The position numbers were made by a program, and so were the translations under genes. The notes below the pieces were generated by a model that saw only the letters and a list, made by a program, of their open reading frames with translations, was not told the origin of the DNA and did not search any database. From Halobacterium salinarum DSM 3754 (GTDB taxonomy: Archaea > Halobacteriota > Halobacteria > Halobacteriales > Halobacteriaceae), in NCBI RefSeq assembly GCF_008124605.1, contig NZ_VRYN01000004.1:29151-93150 (forward strand): a DNA stretch of 64,000 nt, written 5' to 3'. Position 1 is the first letter of the stretch, and each line of letters starts with the position of its first letter. Shown one piece after another: positions 35,737 to 45,095 of this stretch.

Positions 35737-37191
35737 ATGAGCAGCCGGGCCACCATCTCCTCGATGTCCACCTACGCGATCCTTGGCTGTGGCAGCGTGG
35801 GCCACGCTGTCGCCGAGGAGTTGGTCGAACGTGGCAAAGACGTTCTCATCGTTGACAAGGACGAATCCCGCGTGGAAGCGCTGCGCGATCAGGATCTGAA
35901 CGCGCAGGTGGCAAACGTCCGCGACCAGGAGGTTGCGGCGCTGATCGACACGCGGGATGTCGTGTTGGTGATGGCGTCGGACGTGGACGCAAACGAGGCC
36001 GCAGTCGAGAACATCCGCGCCCGAAACGACGACCAGTTCGTCGTGGTGCGGGCAAGCGACCCGGTGACGAGCGACGAGCTCACCGAGCTCGGCGCTGACG
36101 TGGTCATCAATCCGTCGTCGGTGATCTCCGACGCGGCGCTGCGCGCCCTGGAGTCCGGGGAGCTCGAATACAAGGCCCGCCAGCTCGCGGACGTCGTGTC
36201 GGGGACCGAGAGCGGGTTCGCGATTATCACCCACGACAGCCCCGACCCCGACTCCATCGCGGCCGCCGCGGCGCTGCAGGCCGTCGCCGGCCATCTCGGC
36301 GTGGACGCCGAAATCCTCTATTTCGGGGACATCGGCCATCAGGAGAACCGCGCGTTCGTGAACCTCCTGGACATCGAACTCACGCCGTACAGCGACGTCG
36401 ACATCGACAACTACGACACGATCGCGCTGGTCGACCCCGCGAAAGCCGGGGCGGTGTCGATCGACCGTGATGTCGACATCTTCATCGACCACTACGAGCT
36501 CGAAGACGAGTCGCTCACCGCCGAGTTCGCCGACGTGCGGCCGAGCGTCTCCGCGACCTCGACGATCCTCACCAAGTACATCCAGGAGTTCGACCTGTCG
36601 GTCAGCCAGACGGTCGCGACGGCGCTGCTCTACGGGATTCGCGCGGAAACGCTCGATTTCCGCCGGGACACGACGCCGGCCGACCTGACCGCGGCCGCCT
36701 ACCTCTACCCGTTCGCGGATCACGACACGCTCGAACAGGTCGAGTCCCCGAACATGAGCCCGGAGACGCTCGACGTGCTCGCGGAGGCGATCGCGAGCCG
36801 CGAGGTCCAGGGCAGCCACCTGGTGTCGAACGCGGGGTTCATCAGCGACCGGGACGCGCTCTCGCAGGCCGCCTCACAGCTCCTGAACCTCGAAGGCATC
36901 ACGACGACCGCGGTGTTCGGGATCGTCGACGACACGATCTACCTGGACGCGCAGTCCAAGGACATCCGGCTGAACATCGGCCGGGTGTTGGCCGACGCGT
37001 TCGTTGATATCGGCGACTCCGCGGGCCACTCCACGCAGGCCAGCGCGGAGATCCCGCTGGGCATTTTCACCGGCATCGAGACGACCGAGGAGAACCGTGA
37101 GACGCTGCTGGATCTCACCGAGGAAGCCGTCACGAGGAAGCTCTTCGACGCCATGGGCGTCGAATCGGAGAGCGCGAACAACGGCAACTAG
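35737..37191 (+). CDS. TrkA-N/DHH-DHHA1 phosphoesterase
   Basis: The product has 484 residues. An N-terminal TrkA-N Rossmann domain (YAILGCGSVGHAVAEELVER, about residues 12-140) binds a nucleotide. A DHH domain follows, with HDSPDPDSIAAA near 168, then VDPAKAGAV and FIDHYELED (the DHH-type motif), and a C-terminal DHHA1 region that includes GHSTQASAEIPLG. DHH proteins of this type hydrolyse linear or cyclic dinucleotides or short oligonucleotides; fusion with TrkA-N suggests ligand-gated activity, possibly in c-di-AMP or NAD-linked control. The activity is inferred. It is convergent with the PRC-barrel gene. Confidence 0.88.
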   Translation: MSSRATISSMSTYAILGCGSVGHAVAEELVERGKDVLIVDKDESRVEALRDQDLNAQVANVRDQEVAALIDTRDVVLVMASDVDANEAAVENIRARNDDQFVVVRASDPVTSDELTELGADVVINPSSVISDAALRALESGELEYKARQLADVVSGTESGFAIITHDSPDPDSIAAAAALQAVAGHLGVDAEILYFGDIGHQENRAFVNLLDIELTPYSDVDIDNYDTIALVDPAKAGAVSIDRDVDIFIDHYELEDESLTAEFADVRPSVSATSTILTKYIQEFDLSVSQTVATALLYGIRAETLDFRRDTTPADLTAAAYLYPFADHDTLEQVESPNMSPETLDVLAEAIASREVQGSHLVSNAGFISDRDALSQAASQLLNLEGITTTAVFGIVDDTIYLDAQSKDIRLNIGRVLADAFVDIGDSAGHSTQASAEIPLGIFTGIETTEENRETLLDLTEEAVTRKLFDAMGVESESANNGN

Positions 37192-37208
37192 CCCGCAGAC
37201 CGCCCGGT

Positions 37209-37499
37209 TCAGACTGCGATCTCGCTGTCCGCATCGTCGCTCTCGTAGCGCTCGACAACGTCGTTGATGAGGATGATGTCGCCGACCGCACGCACCCACC
37301 GGTAGGGAACGATCACGCCTTTCTGCCCGGTCATCTGTGCGGCGAACAGGTCGGCGTTGAGCTCCGTGAGTGCGAGCCCCGTGACGGCCTCCGCGTTGAG
37401 GTTCAACTGGATGTCTTCGACTTCGCCGACGAACACGCCGTTGTTCGAGTACACCTCGCGACCGACCAGCGAGGTGATCTCGTCTGCGTCTGCGTCCAT
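37209..37499 (-). CDS. PRC-barrel domain protein (CdpB-like)
   Basis: The product has 96 residues, almost all one PRC-barrel domain: ITSLVGREVYSNNGVFVGEV, VTGLALTELNADLF, GVIVPYRWVRAVGDIIL. Haloarchaeal PRC-barrel proteins of this size include the CdpB cell-division proteins that bridge SepF to the divisome, and this is a likely relative. The exact paralogue cannot be decided here. It has a short acidic tail (SDDADSEIAV). Confidence 0.8.
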   Translation of the reverse strand: MDADADEITSLVGREVYSNNGVFVGEVEDIQLNLNAEAVTGLALTELNADLFAAQMTGQKGVIVPYRWVRAVGDIILINDVVERYESDDADSEIAV

Positions 37500-37578
37500 G
37501 CTACCTGGGTAATGCGGGAGGCCCTTAAGTCTTCAAGCCGCGGCCGACCGGCGTCAGACGGCTGTCCGTCGGGCGATC

Positions 37579-38694
37579 CTACGGGCCGTCCGCGAGCACG
37601 CCCGCCAGTGCGTCTAGGGCCGCGACGGCGTGGTCCGGTGTGCGGCCGAGGCTGACACGGATCCGGCCGGGATCGTCGAAAAACCGGCCCGGAACGACCA
37701 ACACGCCCTCCGACCAGGCCGCCGCCGCGACCGCGTCCCCGTCCGCCTCGCGCGGGTCGAGGAACGCGTACGGCGCGCCCTCGTGGACGGTGCCGGCGAC
37801 GAGGTCGTCGTGGGCGTCGCGGAACGACGCGAGCAGGCCGTGGTTTTCGGCCACGAGGGAGCGCGCGCGGTCGGCGAGCGCGTCGCGGTTGTGCAGCGCC
37901 CGCATCCCCAGCGCGCGGTTCGACGCGGCGGGCCCCGGGATGTGCCGGAGCACCGACCGAGCGCGATCGACGAACTCGGCGTCGGCGATGAGCCAGCCCA
38001 CACCGCTGTCGTGCAGCCCGAAGAACTTCGTCAGTGACCCGGTCACGACTGCGGAGTCGATCCCGACCGCGGTCGGCCCGCCGAAGGGGCCGTCGCTCGC
38101 CGTCTCGGTGAACGGCGCGTACACTTCGTCGACGAGCAGCCGCGCGCCCACCTCCCGGGCGCGGGCCGCCGCGTCGGCGAGCGCGTCCACGTCAGCGAGG
38201 CGACCGCTGGGGTTGTGCCGGTTCGTCACGGTGACCACCTGGGTGTCCTCGGTCGCGGCGGCCGCGATCCGGGCCGGCGAAATCCGGTAGTCGTCGTCGG
38301 CCGGCCGGAGGACGCGGTTGGTCTGCCCACCGACGGCCCGGGGGGCCGCCACCAGCGGCTCGTAGCCGGGCTTCTCGACGAGCGCCGTGGGCGTTCCGCC
38401 GTCACCGTTCTCGTCAGTGCCGGCCGTCGGGTAGAGCGCCGCCGCCGTCGCGACGAAGTTCGCCGTCGATGCGCCCGGAGTCACCAACACCTGTTCCGGG
38501 TGGACGCCGTACTCGCCTGCGATCTGGGTTTCGAGGGTTGCGCCGGCGGGCGGATCTGACAGCCCCGCGAGCGGCTCCGGAACCACCGCGGGCTGGCGGT
38601 CGCGGTCGCCGCGCAGGGCGCTCGACCCGAGGTCGTACAACGCGACCTCGGGCCGGCCGGAAAGCCAGTCGATGTACTCCAGCCGTGGGAACAT
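37579..38694 (-). CDS. PLP-dependent aminotransferase, class I/II
   Basis: ATG 38694 (MFPRLEYIDWLSGRPEVALY) gives 371 residues; an earlier in-frame start adds a low-quality 32-residue extension. Fold type I motifs: TPGASTANFVA, VTNRHNPSGRL (Asn for the ring), DEVYAPF (Asp), and TGSLTKFFGLHDSGVGW (PLP Lys). The C-terminus has VSLGRTPDH with the carboxylate-binding Arg. The substrate is unknown; histidinol-phosphate or aspartate-type aminotransferases are closest in pattern. Confidence 0.88.
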   Translation of the reverse strand: MFPRLEYIDWLSGRPEVALYDLGSSALRGDRDRQPAVVPEPLAGLSDPPAGATLETQIAGEYGVHPEQVLVTPGASTANFVATAAALYPTAGTDENGDGGTPTALVEKPGYEPLVAAPRAVGGQTNRVLRPADDDYRISPARIAAAATEDTQVVTVTNRHNPSGRLADVDALADAAARAREVGARLLVDEVYAPFTETASDGPFGGPTAVGIDSAVVTGSLTKFFGLHDSGVGWLIADAEFVDRARSVLRHIPGPAASNRALGMRALHNRDALADRARSLVAENHGLLASFRDAHDDLVAGTVHEGAPYAFLDPREADGDAVAAAAWSEGVLVVPGRFFDDPGRIRVSLGRTPDHAVAALDALAGVLADGP

Positions 38695-38830
38695 ACCAGT
38701 GGGGTCTGTGCTGGCGGGTGAAATGCCTTGTCGGTCGCGCTGCGGGACTCCCCGATCCTGGCCGTTGCCGTCGGTGCCACAGTCCCGCACCGACAGTCCG
38801 TCCGATCCCTCCGTGAGCGCCCGCCTGCGG

Positions 38831-39736
38831 TCACCTGAGCGCGAACGCGACCGCCGACCGGTCCAACACCAACAGGGAGTGATACCGCAGGAACGTCATC
38901 GAGACCACGCTGACGGCGGCGACCGCTACCACGCCCACGACCCCTGTCACAGCGAGCACGGCTGCGCCGCCCCCCGAAACCGCGCCCGCGAGCAGCGCGC
39001 CCGCCCCGAACGGCACCACAATGACAGCCACACAGAACCCCACCGCGATGCTCGCGCCGAACAGCAACACCGTTTTCACCAGTACGTAGACCGCGAACTC
39101 CTGCCAGTCGGCGCGCACAACCGGTGAGAGCCGTCGCCACCCCTCGCGCACACCGCAGCCGTCGGCGGCCATCAGCGGCACCACGAACGCCGTCGTGAAC
39201 TCCGACGCGAGCGCCGCGCCGACACCGACCACCACACCCAGGGGCAGCGTCACCACCAGCGCCAGCAGCCACCACGCCTGGTCGAACGCCAGCGCCGCGC
39301 CGATGGGGCTGGCAACGAGCGCAGTCGCCACCAGCCCACACCCGACGATCACGATCCGAAACGCGAGCAGCCGAAGCCCGGCGGCGAGGTGGGCGCGGAA
39401 GGGGGCCGCGATGCGGACGACCTGGGAGCGCGCGGCAGCAACCAGCACGAACTCCATCACCGCGCCGAGGGCGGCTGCCACGGTAGCGACCACCACCACA
39501 GTAACGCCGATGGCGGCCACGGCCAGACGGATCTCCGCGGTGGTCACTGCCTGCGCCACGTTGATTACGGCGTTGGGGGGCGCGTCCACGGAGACGGTCG
39601 GCGTCTGGGGCGCCGACAGGCCCGCGAACAGCGTGATCACGGCGAGCCGGCTCCACACGCCGAGATCCAACGGCGTCAGCAACGCCCGGGTCTCTGCGAG
39701 TGCGTCGTCGAGTGCACCGACGGCGTCCCACGTCAT
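38831..39736 (-). CDS. Multi-pass membrane protein, haloarchaeal
   Basis: The product has 301 residues with six or seven long Ala/Val-rich helices. EGWRRLSPVVRADWQEFAVY sits between helices. This pattern matches a haloarchaeal membrane family with weak resemblance to glycerophosphodiesterase membrane domains. There is no catalytic motif. Function unknown. Confidence 0.7.
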   Translation of the reverse strand: MTWDAVGALDDALAETRALLTPLDLGVWSRLAVITLFAGLSAPQTPTVSVDAPPNAVINVAQAVTTAEIRLAVAAIGVTVVVVATVAAALGAVMEFVLVAAARSQVVRIAAPFRAHLAAGLRLLAFRIVIVGCGLVATALVASPIGAALAFDQAWWLLALVVTLPLGVVVGVGAALASEFTTAFVVPLMAADGCGVREGWRRLSPVVRADWQEFAVYVLVKTVLLFGASIAVGFCVAVIVVPFGAGALLAGAVSGGGAAVLAVTGVVGVVAVAAVSVVSMTFLRYHSLLVLDRSAVAFALR

Positions 39737-39852
39737 GGGTCGTGAGTCGGTGGCCGGGATGAAATGTGTGCTGCCGGCGGGTGCCCGACCAATGACAGCA
39801 CCCCGTCACGATTGCGACAAGACTTTACCCCACAGGTTGCCAACTGAACAGC

Positions 39853-40446
39853 ATGGTATCCGGTGGCGACCAGGACGACGACGACCGCGTGCTCTCCCCC
39901 GACGAGCTTGCCATCGAGGAGCAGGACGAGGTCGCGGCCATCGGCGAGGACCGGTACGTCATCGGGCCGGACGGACCGCCGAGCGCGCCCGCCGACGGCG
40001 CAGCCGAGGGTGGCGCCCCACAGCGAGAGCAGCCCCCACAGGGTGACCGCGGTGGCGGGAACACGACGGAACAGCCCCCCGAGCCACAGATCACCGGCCG
40101 GGACGTCAAAGAGTGGCTGGCCGAGGAGTTAGACACCCACGACAGCAAGTACGCCTACCACATCGCCTCGAAGTACGGCGACGACATCTCCCACCAGCAA
40201 CTCGCAACCGACGACGTCGGTGCCGCGTTCGACGGGTTGCTCGTGTGGTACGCGCGCCAGCTCGCCGGCTCGACGTCGATCGATCGCGCGCTGGGCATCC
40301 TTCTGGGGGAGTCGAGCGTGCAGGTGAAATATCCCACCAAGCGACTGATCGCGTACCTGGAGGCCAACGACCTCGGTCCCGACGACTCGATCAAGGATCT
40401 GGTGCAGACCGTCGACGACGACGACGGCCTCAAATTCCCCCGGTAG
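39853..40446 (+). CDS. Acidic protein next to che operon
   Basis: The product has 197 residues. The N-terminal 85 are low-complexity (Asp, Gly, Pro, Gln). The rest is a helical domain (GRDVKEWLAEELDTHDSKYA; SIDRALGILLGESSVQVKYP; YLEANDLGPDDSIKDLVQTV). I know this as a conserved haloarchaeal protein without assigned role. It ends 64 bases before cheW. A chemotaxis link is contextual only. Confidence 0.7.
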   Translation: MVSGGDQDDDDRVLSPDELAIEEQDEVAAIGEDRYVIGPDGPPSAPADGAAEGGAPQREQPPQGDRGGGNTTEQPPEPQITGRDVKEWLAEELDTHDSKYAYHIASKYGDDISHQQLATDDVGAAFDGLLVWYARQLAGSTSIDRALGILLGESSVQVKYPTKRLIAYLEANDLGPDDSIKDLVQTVDDDDGLKFPR

Positions 40447-40510
40447 CGCTCCCGTCGTGGTGTGATGCGCGAAACAGTTTTGAGGCTGCTGCCCCCTGAG
40501 TAAATCAGTG

Positions 40511-41047
40511 ATGAACCTCGAAGACGCCGACCGGGTGGTCGAGGAGGCCGCACACGTCGTCGAGTTCAAACTCGGCGACGAGGTGTGTGCGATCGACATC
40601 GCGGCCGTCGACAGCATCGTCGAGTCGAAGCAAGTGACGCGTGTGCCCCGGGCGCCGGACGCCGTCGAGGGGGTCATGGACTTGCGGGGTGAAACCACGG
40701 CGATCGTCGATCCGCGGGAGTTCCTCGCGATCCACGGGGACCACGACTCGGACAACATTCTGGTGCTCGATCGCGCCGACGACAAACAGAAGATCGGGCT
40801 CCGTGTGGCGGAAGTCACTGAGGTGTCGGGCTACGCAGAGCACCAGATCGACCGGGGCAGCCGCCTCGACCGCATCGGCACGTCGGCCATCGAAAGCGAG
40901 CTCGTCCGCGGCGTCATCCGAAAAGGGGCGACGCCGCCGGGCGAGGCGGACGCCGCCGAGGAGGACGTGGCGCTCGTGCTGTGGTTGGACATCGACAAGC
41001 TCATCGGTTCGGTGTCGGCAGACGAGACCATCGACAATCAGGTCTGA
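40511..41047 (+). CDS. cheW: CheW adaptor protein
   Basis: CheW couples receptors to the CheA kinase. The product has 178 residues and a single CheW domain (VEFKLGDEVCAIDIAAVDSI; PRAPDAVEGVMDLRGETTAI). ATG 40511 is preferred to GTG 40508. It heads the chemotaxis operon. Its last motif, VALVLWLDIDKLI, matches the terminal strand of the family. Confidence 0.95.
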   Translation: MNLEDADRVVEEAAHVVEFKLGDEVCAIDIAAVDSIVESKQVTRVPRAPDAVEGVMDLRGETTAIVDPREFLAIHGDHDSDNILVLDRADDKQKIGLRVAEVTEVSGYAEHQIDRGSRLDRIGTSAIESELVRGVIRKGATPPGEADAAEEDVALVLWLDIDKLIGSVSADETIDNQV

Positions 41048-41063
41048 TAATCGGTCAGTTGGG

Positions 41064-41070
41064 TTTATTA
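41064..41070 (+). promoter_or_regulatory. TATA box for cheY
   Basis: TTTATTA lies about 27 bases before ATG 41094, inside the 46-base gap after cheW. It would give cheY and downstream genes a leaderless promoter of their own. Confidence 0.5.
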
Positions 41071-41093
41071 GCCCCTTGGCACAACGAGAGGGC

Positions 41094-41456
41094 ATGGCGA
41101 AGCAGGTCTTACTGGTCGACGACTCCGAGTTTATGCGGAATCTCCTCCGGGAGATTCTTGAGGAGGAGTTCGAGATCGCTGACGAGGCCGAGAACGGGGT
41201 TGAGGCCGTAGAGATGTACAAAGAGTACGATCCGGATCTCGTGATGATGGACATCGTGATGCCCATCCGAGACGGCATCGAGGCCACGTCCGAGATCAAG
41301 GAGTTCGACGCCGGGGCACACATCATCATGTGCACCAGCATCGGCCAAGAGGAGAAGATGAAAAAGGCGGTGAAAGCCGGTGCTGACGGCTACATCACGA
41401 AGCCGTTCCAGAAACCGAGTGTGATGGACGCTATTTCGGACGTGCTCACCGCATGA
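41094..41456 (+). CDS. cheY: CheY response regulator
   Basis: CheY carries the phosphoryl signal from CheA to the archaellum motor. The product has 120 residues: acidic pocket and N-terminus LLVDDSEFMRNLL, phosphorylatable Asp in LVMMDIVMP, Thr/Ser in IIMCTSIGQ, and Lys in YITKPFQKP. In haloarchaea CheY-P acts through CheF adaptors, whose genes are at the end of this cluster. It overlaps cheB by ATGA. Confidence 0.97.
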   Translation: MAKQVLLVDDSEFMRNLLREILEEEFEIADEAENGVEAVEMYKEYDPDLVMMDIVMPIRDGIEATSEIKEFDAGAHIIMCTSIGQEEKMKKAVKAGADGYITKPFQKPSVMDAISDVLTA

Positions 41457-42496
41457 CAGAGGCACTGGTGGTCGACGACTCGCATTTCATGCGCACGGTC
41501 ATCAGCGACATCCTCGAGGACGGCGGGGTCGACGTCGTCGGGACCGCCGAGAACGGCGCACGCGCCCTGGACGCGGTTACGGACGTCCAGCCGGATGTCA
41601 TCACGATGGACGTCGAGATGCCCGAAATGGACGGGATCGAGGCGACCGCGGAGATCATGCGCGAGCAGCCGACGCCGATCCTGATGGTGTCCGCGCTCAC
41701 GACCGAGGACGCCGACGCCACCCTGGAGGCAATGGAGAAAGGCGCGATCGACACGTTCGCGAAGCCAGGGGGCACGATTTCCACGGAGCTGTCGGGGCAC
41801 AGCGAGGAGTTGGTGGCGGCGGTCGAGCGCGTCGCGAGCGCGGACCCAACCGCCGGCCACGACGTCGAGATGGAGCCGGCGTCGCCGCCGGACGCGACCA
41901 CCAGCGAGTACGCGAACAATCCGACGCTGCTGATCGGCGCGTCGACCGGCGGGCCGAACGTCGTCGAGTCGATCCTCGCGTCGCTCCCGGCGGAGGCTGA
42001 CTTCCGGGTGTTGATCGTCCAGCATATGCCCGACCAGTTCACGTCCCGGTTCGCCGACCGGCTGGACGCGGCGAGCCAGTACGACATCACCGAGGCGGAG
42101 GACGGCTCACGGATCGGTGGCGGCGAGGGGCTGGTCGCGCGCGGCGACTACCACATGCGCGTCTCGGGGTACTCGAACGGCCGACTGCGGGTGCGATTGG
42201 ACCAAAGCGAGCGCCTGCACAGCGTCCGGCCGGCGATCGACGTGACGTTCAAGAGTGCTGCCGAGCGCGTTACCGACCCGCTCGTGTCGGTCGTACTGAC
42301 CGGAATGGGCAGCGACGGAGCGGACGGCGTGCGTGCCGTGAAAGACGCCGGTGGCGCGACGCTCGCGCAGAACGAAGCCACGAGCGCCGTGTTCGGGATC
42401 CCCGAGCGCGCCATCGAGACGGGATGCGTTGACGACGTGTTGCCGGTCGATCAGCTAACTGAAGCGATCGCGGATTCGATACGGAGGACGACGTGA
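41453..42496 (+). CDS. cheB: CheB receptor methylesterase/deamidase
   Basis: CheB removes methyl groups from receptors and deamidates Gln. It has 347 residues. The receiver domain (LVVDDSHFMRTVI; Asp in ITMDVEMPEMDG) is followed by the esterase domain with catalytic Ser in IGASTGGPNVVES, His in IVQHMPDQFTSRFA, and Asp in TGMGSDGADG. It adapts the pathway together with CheR. Confidence 0.97.
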   Translation: MTEALVVDDSHFMRTVISDILEDGGVDVVGTAENGARALDAVTDVQPDVITMDVEMPEMDGIEATAEIMREQPTPILMVSALTTEDADATLEAMEKGAIDTFAKPGGTISTELSGHSEELVAAVERVASADPTAGHDVEMEPASPPDATTSEYANNPTLLIGASTGGPNVVESILASLPAEADFRVLIVQHMPDQFTSRFADRLDAASQYDITEAEDGSRIGGGEGLVARGDYHMRVSGYSNGRLRVRLDQSERLHSVRPAIDVTFKSAAERVTDPLVSVVLTGMGSDGADGVRAVKDAGGATLAQNEATSAVFGIPERAIETGCVDDVLPVDQLTEAIADSIRRTT

Positions 42497-42497
42497 C

Positions 42498-44504
42498 ATG
42501 GACGACTACCTCGAAGCGTTCGTTCGTGAAGGCGAAGAACACGTAACCAGCCTCAACAACGCCCTGCTGGAGCTGGAGTCGGACCCGGGCAACGAGGAGG
42601 CGATGGACGAAATATTCCGGACCGCCCACACGCTGAAGGGGAACTTCGGCGCGATGGGCTTCGAGGACGCAAGCGATCTCGCCCACGCCGTCGAGGATTT
42701 GCTCGACGAGATGCGGCAGGGCAACCTCGAAGTGACCTCCGACAGGATGGACCGCATCTTCGAGGGGATCGACGGCATCGAAGCCTGCCTCGACGAGATC
42801 CAGGCCACCGGTGACGTGGACCGAGACGTCACCGGCACCATCGAGTCGGTGCGGGCTGTGCTGGATGAGGTCGACGAGGACGGTGGCAGCGACACCACCA
42901 CCAGCAGCGGCGACGCCGGCAGCCCGGCCGGCGACGGTGACGTGGACGCGACGCGGGTCGTCGAGGCGGACACCATCGACGCCGCCGAGGACCCCGTCTA
43001 CCACATCCACATCGACATGGGCGACTCCCAGATGAAAGGCGTCGACGGGATGTTCGTACTCGAGGAGGCCACGGAGGCCTTCGATCTGCTCGGGGCCGAG
43101 CCGTCGCCGGACGCGATCAACGACGGCGAGTACGGTGACGGCTTCGAACTGGTCGTCGCGACGCCCAGCGACGAGGTCAGCGACACCGTGGCGGCGTTCC
43201 CCAAGCTGTCGGACGCAACGGTCACCGCCGTCGGCGACGACGAGCACGCCCCAGACGCCGACAGCGGGACCGAGGCGGACGCCAGCGCCGACGACGATGC
43301 GGACGATGCCGGGACGACCGCCGACAGCGGGAATTCCAGCGGCGGGTCCTCGGCGATCGACAACACGGACACGGAGATCCAGTCGGTTCGCGTGGACGTC
43401 GATCAGCTCGACGAGCTCCACGGGCTGGTCGAGCAGTTGGTCACCACCCGCATCAAGCTCCGGCGGGGCATGGAGGAGAGCGACCGCGAGGTGCTCGACG
43501 AGCTGGACGAGCTGGACAAGATCACCTCCAGCCTCCAGGACACCGTGATGGACATGCGGTTGGTCCCGATGAAGAAGATCGTCGGGAAGTTCCCCCGTCT
43601 CGTTCGGGATCTGGCCCGCGAGCAGGACAAGGACATCGACTTCGTCGTGGAGGGCGACGACGTCGAACTCGACCGCACGATCCTCACGGAGATCAGCGAT
43701 CCGCTGATGCATCTGTTGCGGAACGCGGTCGATCACGGGATCGAGAAGCCGGCGGTGCGCGAGGACAACGGCAAGGACCGCGAGGGGACGATCACGCTGT
43801 CCGCCGAGCGCGACCGCGATCACGTGCTCATCCAAGTCCGAGACGACGGCGCCGGCATCGACCACGACACGATGCGGGAGAAAGCCATCGAGAAAGGCGT
43901 GAAAACCCGCGAGGAGGTCCAGGACATGCCCGACGACGACGTCGAGGATCTGGTCTTCCATCCCGGGTTCTCGACGAACGACGAGGTGACCGACGTCTCC
44001 GGGCGCGGGGTCGGGATGGACGTGGTCAGGGATACGGTGACGCGACTCGATGGGAGCGTCTCCGTCGACAGCACGCCCGGCGAGGGAACGACGTTCACGA
44101 TGACGCTGCCGGTGACCGTCGCCATCGTGAAGGTGCTGTTCGTGGAGAGCGGTGGCGAGGAGTACGGCATTCCGATCAAGACAGTCGACGAGATCTCGCG
44201 GATGAAGTCCGTGAAATCAGTCGACGGCGAAGAGGTCATCACCTACGACGAGACGGTGTACCCGCTGGTTCGACTCGGCGACGCGTTGAACGTCCCCGAC
44301 GAGACGCGGAACGGCGACGGCATGCTCGTCCGGATCCGTGATTCGGAGCGACAGGTCGCCGTGCATTGCGACGACGTTCGCGGCCAAGAAGAGGTCGTCG
44401 TCAAGCCCTTCGAAGGCATCCTCTCCGGGATTCCCGGGCTGTCCGGGGCGGCCGTCCTCGGCGAGGGTGACGTGGTGACCATCCTGGACGTGGCTACGCT
44501 GTAA
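42498..44504 (+). CDS. cheA: CheA histidine kinase
   Basis: The product has 668 residues. The HPt domain carries the phospho-His in FRTAHTLKGNFGAMGF (about residue 47). A P2-like region and an acidic Ser/Asp linker (about 245-290) follow. Next is the dimerisation helix pair, then the ATPase core: N box LRNAVDHGIEKP, G1 VRDDGAGID, F/G2 FSTNDEVTDVSGRGVGMDVV. A C-terminal CheW-like regulatory domain begins VTVAIVKVLFVESGGEEYG. It starts two bases after cheB. Confidence 0.97.
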   Translation: MDDYLEAFVREGEEHVTSLNNALLELESDPGNEEAMDEIFRTAHTLKGNFGAMGFEDASDLAHAVEDLLDEMRQGNLEVTSDRMDRIFEGIDGIEACLDEIQATGDVDRDVTGTIESVRAVLDEVDEDGGSDTTTSSGDAGSPAGDGDVDATRVVEADTIDAAEDPVYHIHIDMGDSQMKGVDGMFVLEEATEAFDLLGAEPSPDAINDGEYGDGFELVVATPSDEVSDTVAAFPKLSDATVTAVGDDEHAPDADSGTEADASADDDADDAGTTADSGNSSGGSSAIDNTDTEIQSVRVDVDQLDELHGLVEQLVTTRIKLRRGMEESDREVLDELDELDKITSSLQDTVMDMRLVPMKKIVGKFPRLVRDLAREQDKDIDFVVEGDDVELDRTILTEISDPLMHLLRNAVDHGIEKPAVREDNGKDREGTITLSAERDRDHVLIQVRDDGAGIDHDTMREKAIEKGVKTREEVQDMPDDDVEDLVFHPGFSTNDEVTDVSGRGVGMDVVRDTVTRLDGSVSVDSTPGEGTTFTMTLPVTVAIVKVLFVESGGEEYGIPIKTVDEISRMKSVKSVDGEEVITYDETVYPLVRLGDALNVPDETRNGDGMLVRIRDSERQVAVHCDDVRGQEEVVVKPFEGILSGIPGLSGAAVLGEGDVVTILDVATL

Positions 44505-44506
44505 TC

Positions 44507-45094
44507 ATGAGCACAATGATCGACATTCGGCGGTTACAGACCGTCAACGAACTCGCCCGGGAAGGAGCGTCGACGGTCGCCGAGAACATGAGCCAGCTGA
44601 CCGGCGTCGAGACCCAGATGCAGATCACGAAGATCAACGTCATCGACGTCGAGGACCTCGGCGCACACCTGGGAGCCGCCAAGCAGGTGGGCGTGAGCGT
44701 GCCGCTCAAAGAACAGCCCTACGGGTCGGTGCTCGTGTTGTTCGACGACGAGAGCGCACGCCGTGTCGCCGGAACGATGATGGGCGGCATCGAGAGCGAG
44801 GGCGGCGGCTACAGCGACATGGAGCGGTCCGCGATCCGTGAGGTCGGGAACATCATGACAAGCGGGTTCATCGACGGCTGGGCGAACGTGCTCGGCCGCA
44901 CCATCGACATCTCCACGCCACAGCTCATCCGGGCGTCCGGCGAGGACATTGCGAGTCATTGTGTCGACCCCGGCGAACACGAGATCGCGATGGTGTTCGA
45001 CGCGGAGCTACACGCCCCAGACGCGAACGTCGAGGCGAAAATCTACTCGTTCCCCGACATCGAGGCGTTCGTCTCGATGATCAACAGTATCTAA
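44507..45094 (+). CDS. cheC: CheC-type phosphatase, single signature
   Basis: CheC proteins dephosphorylate CheY-P and bind CheD. The product has 195 residues and one canonical signature (SAIREVGNIMTSGFIDGWAN) that carries the catalytic Glu and Asn. The second signature seen in bacterial CheC is not evident. It follows cheA by two bases. Confidence 0.93.
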   Translation: MSTMIDIRRLQTVNELAREGASTVAENMSQLTGVETQMQITKINVIDVEDLGAHLGAAKQVGVSVPLKEQPYGSVLVLFDDESARRVAGTMMGGIESEGGGYSDMERSAIREVGNIMTSGFIDGWANVLGRTIDISTPQLIRASGEDIASHCVDPGEHEIAMVFDAELHAPDANVEAKIYSFPDIEAFVSMINSI

Positions 45095-45095
45095 A

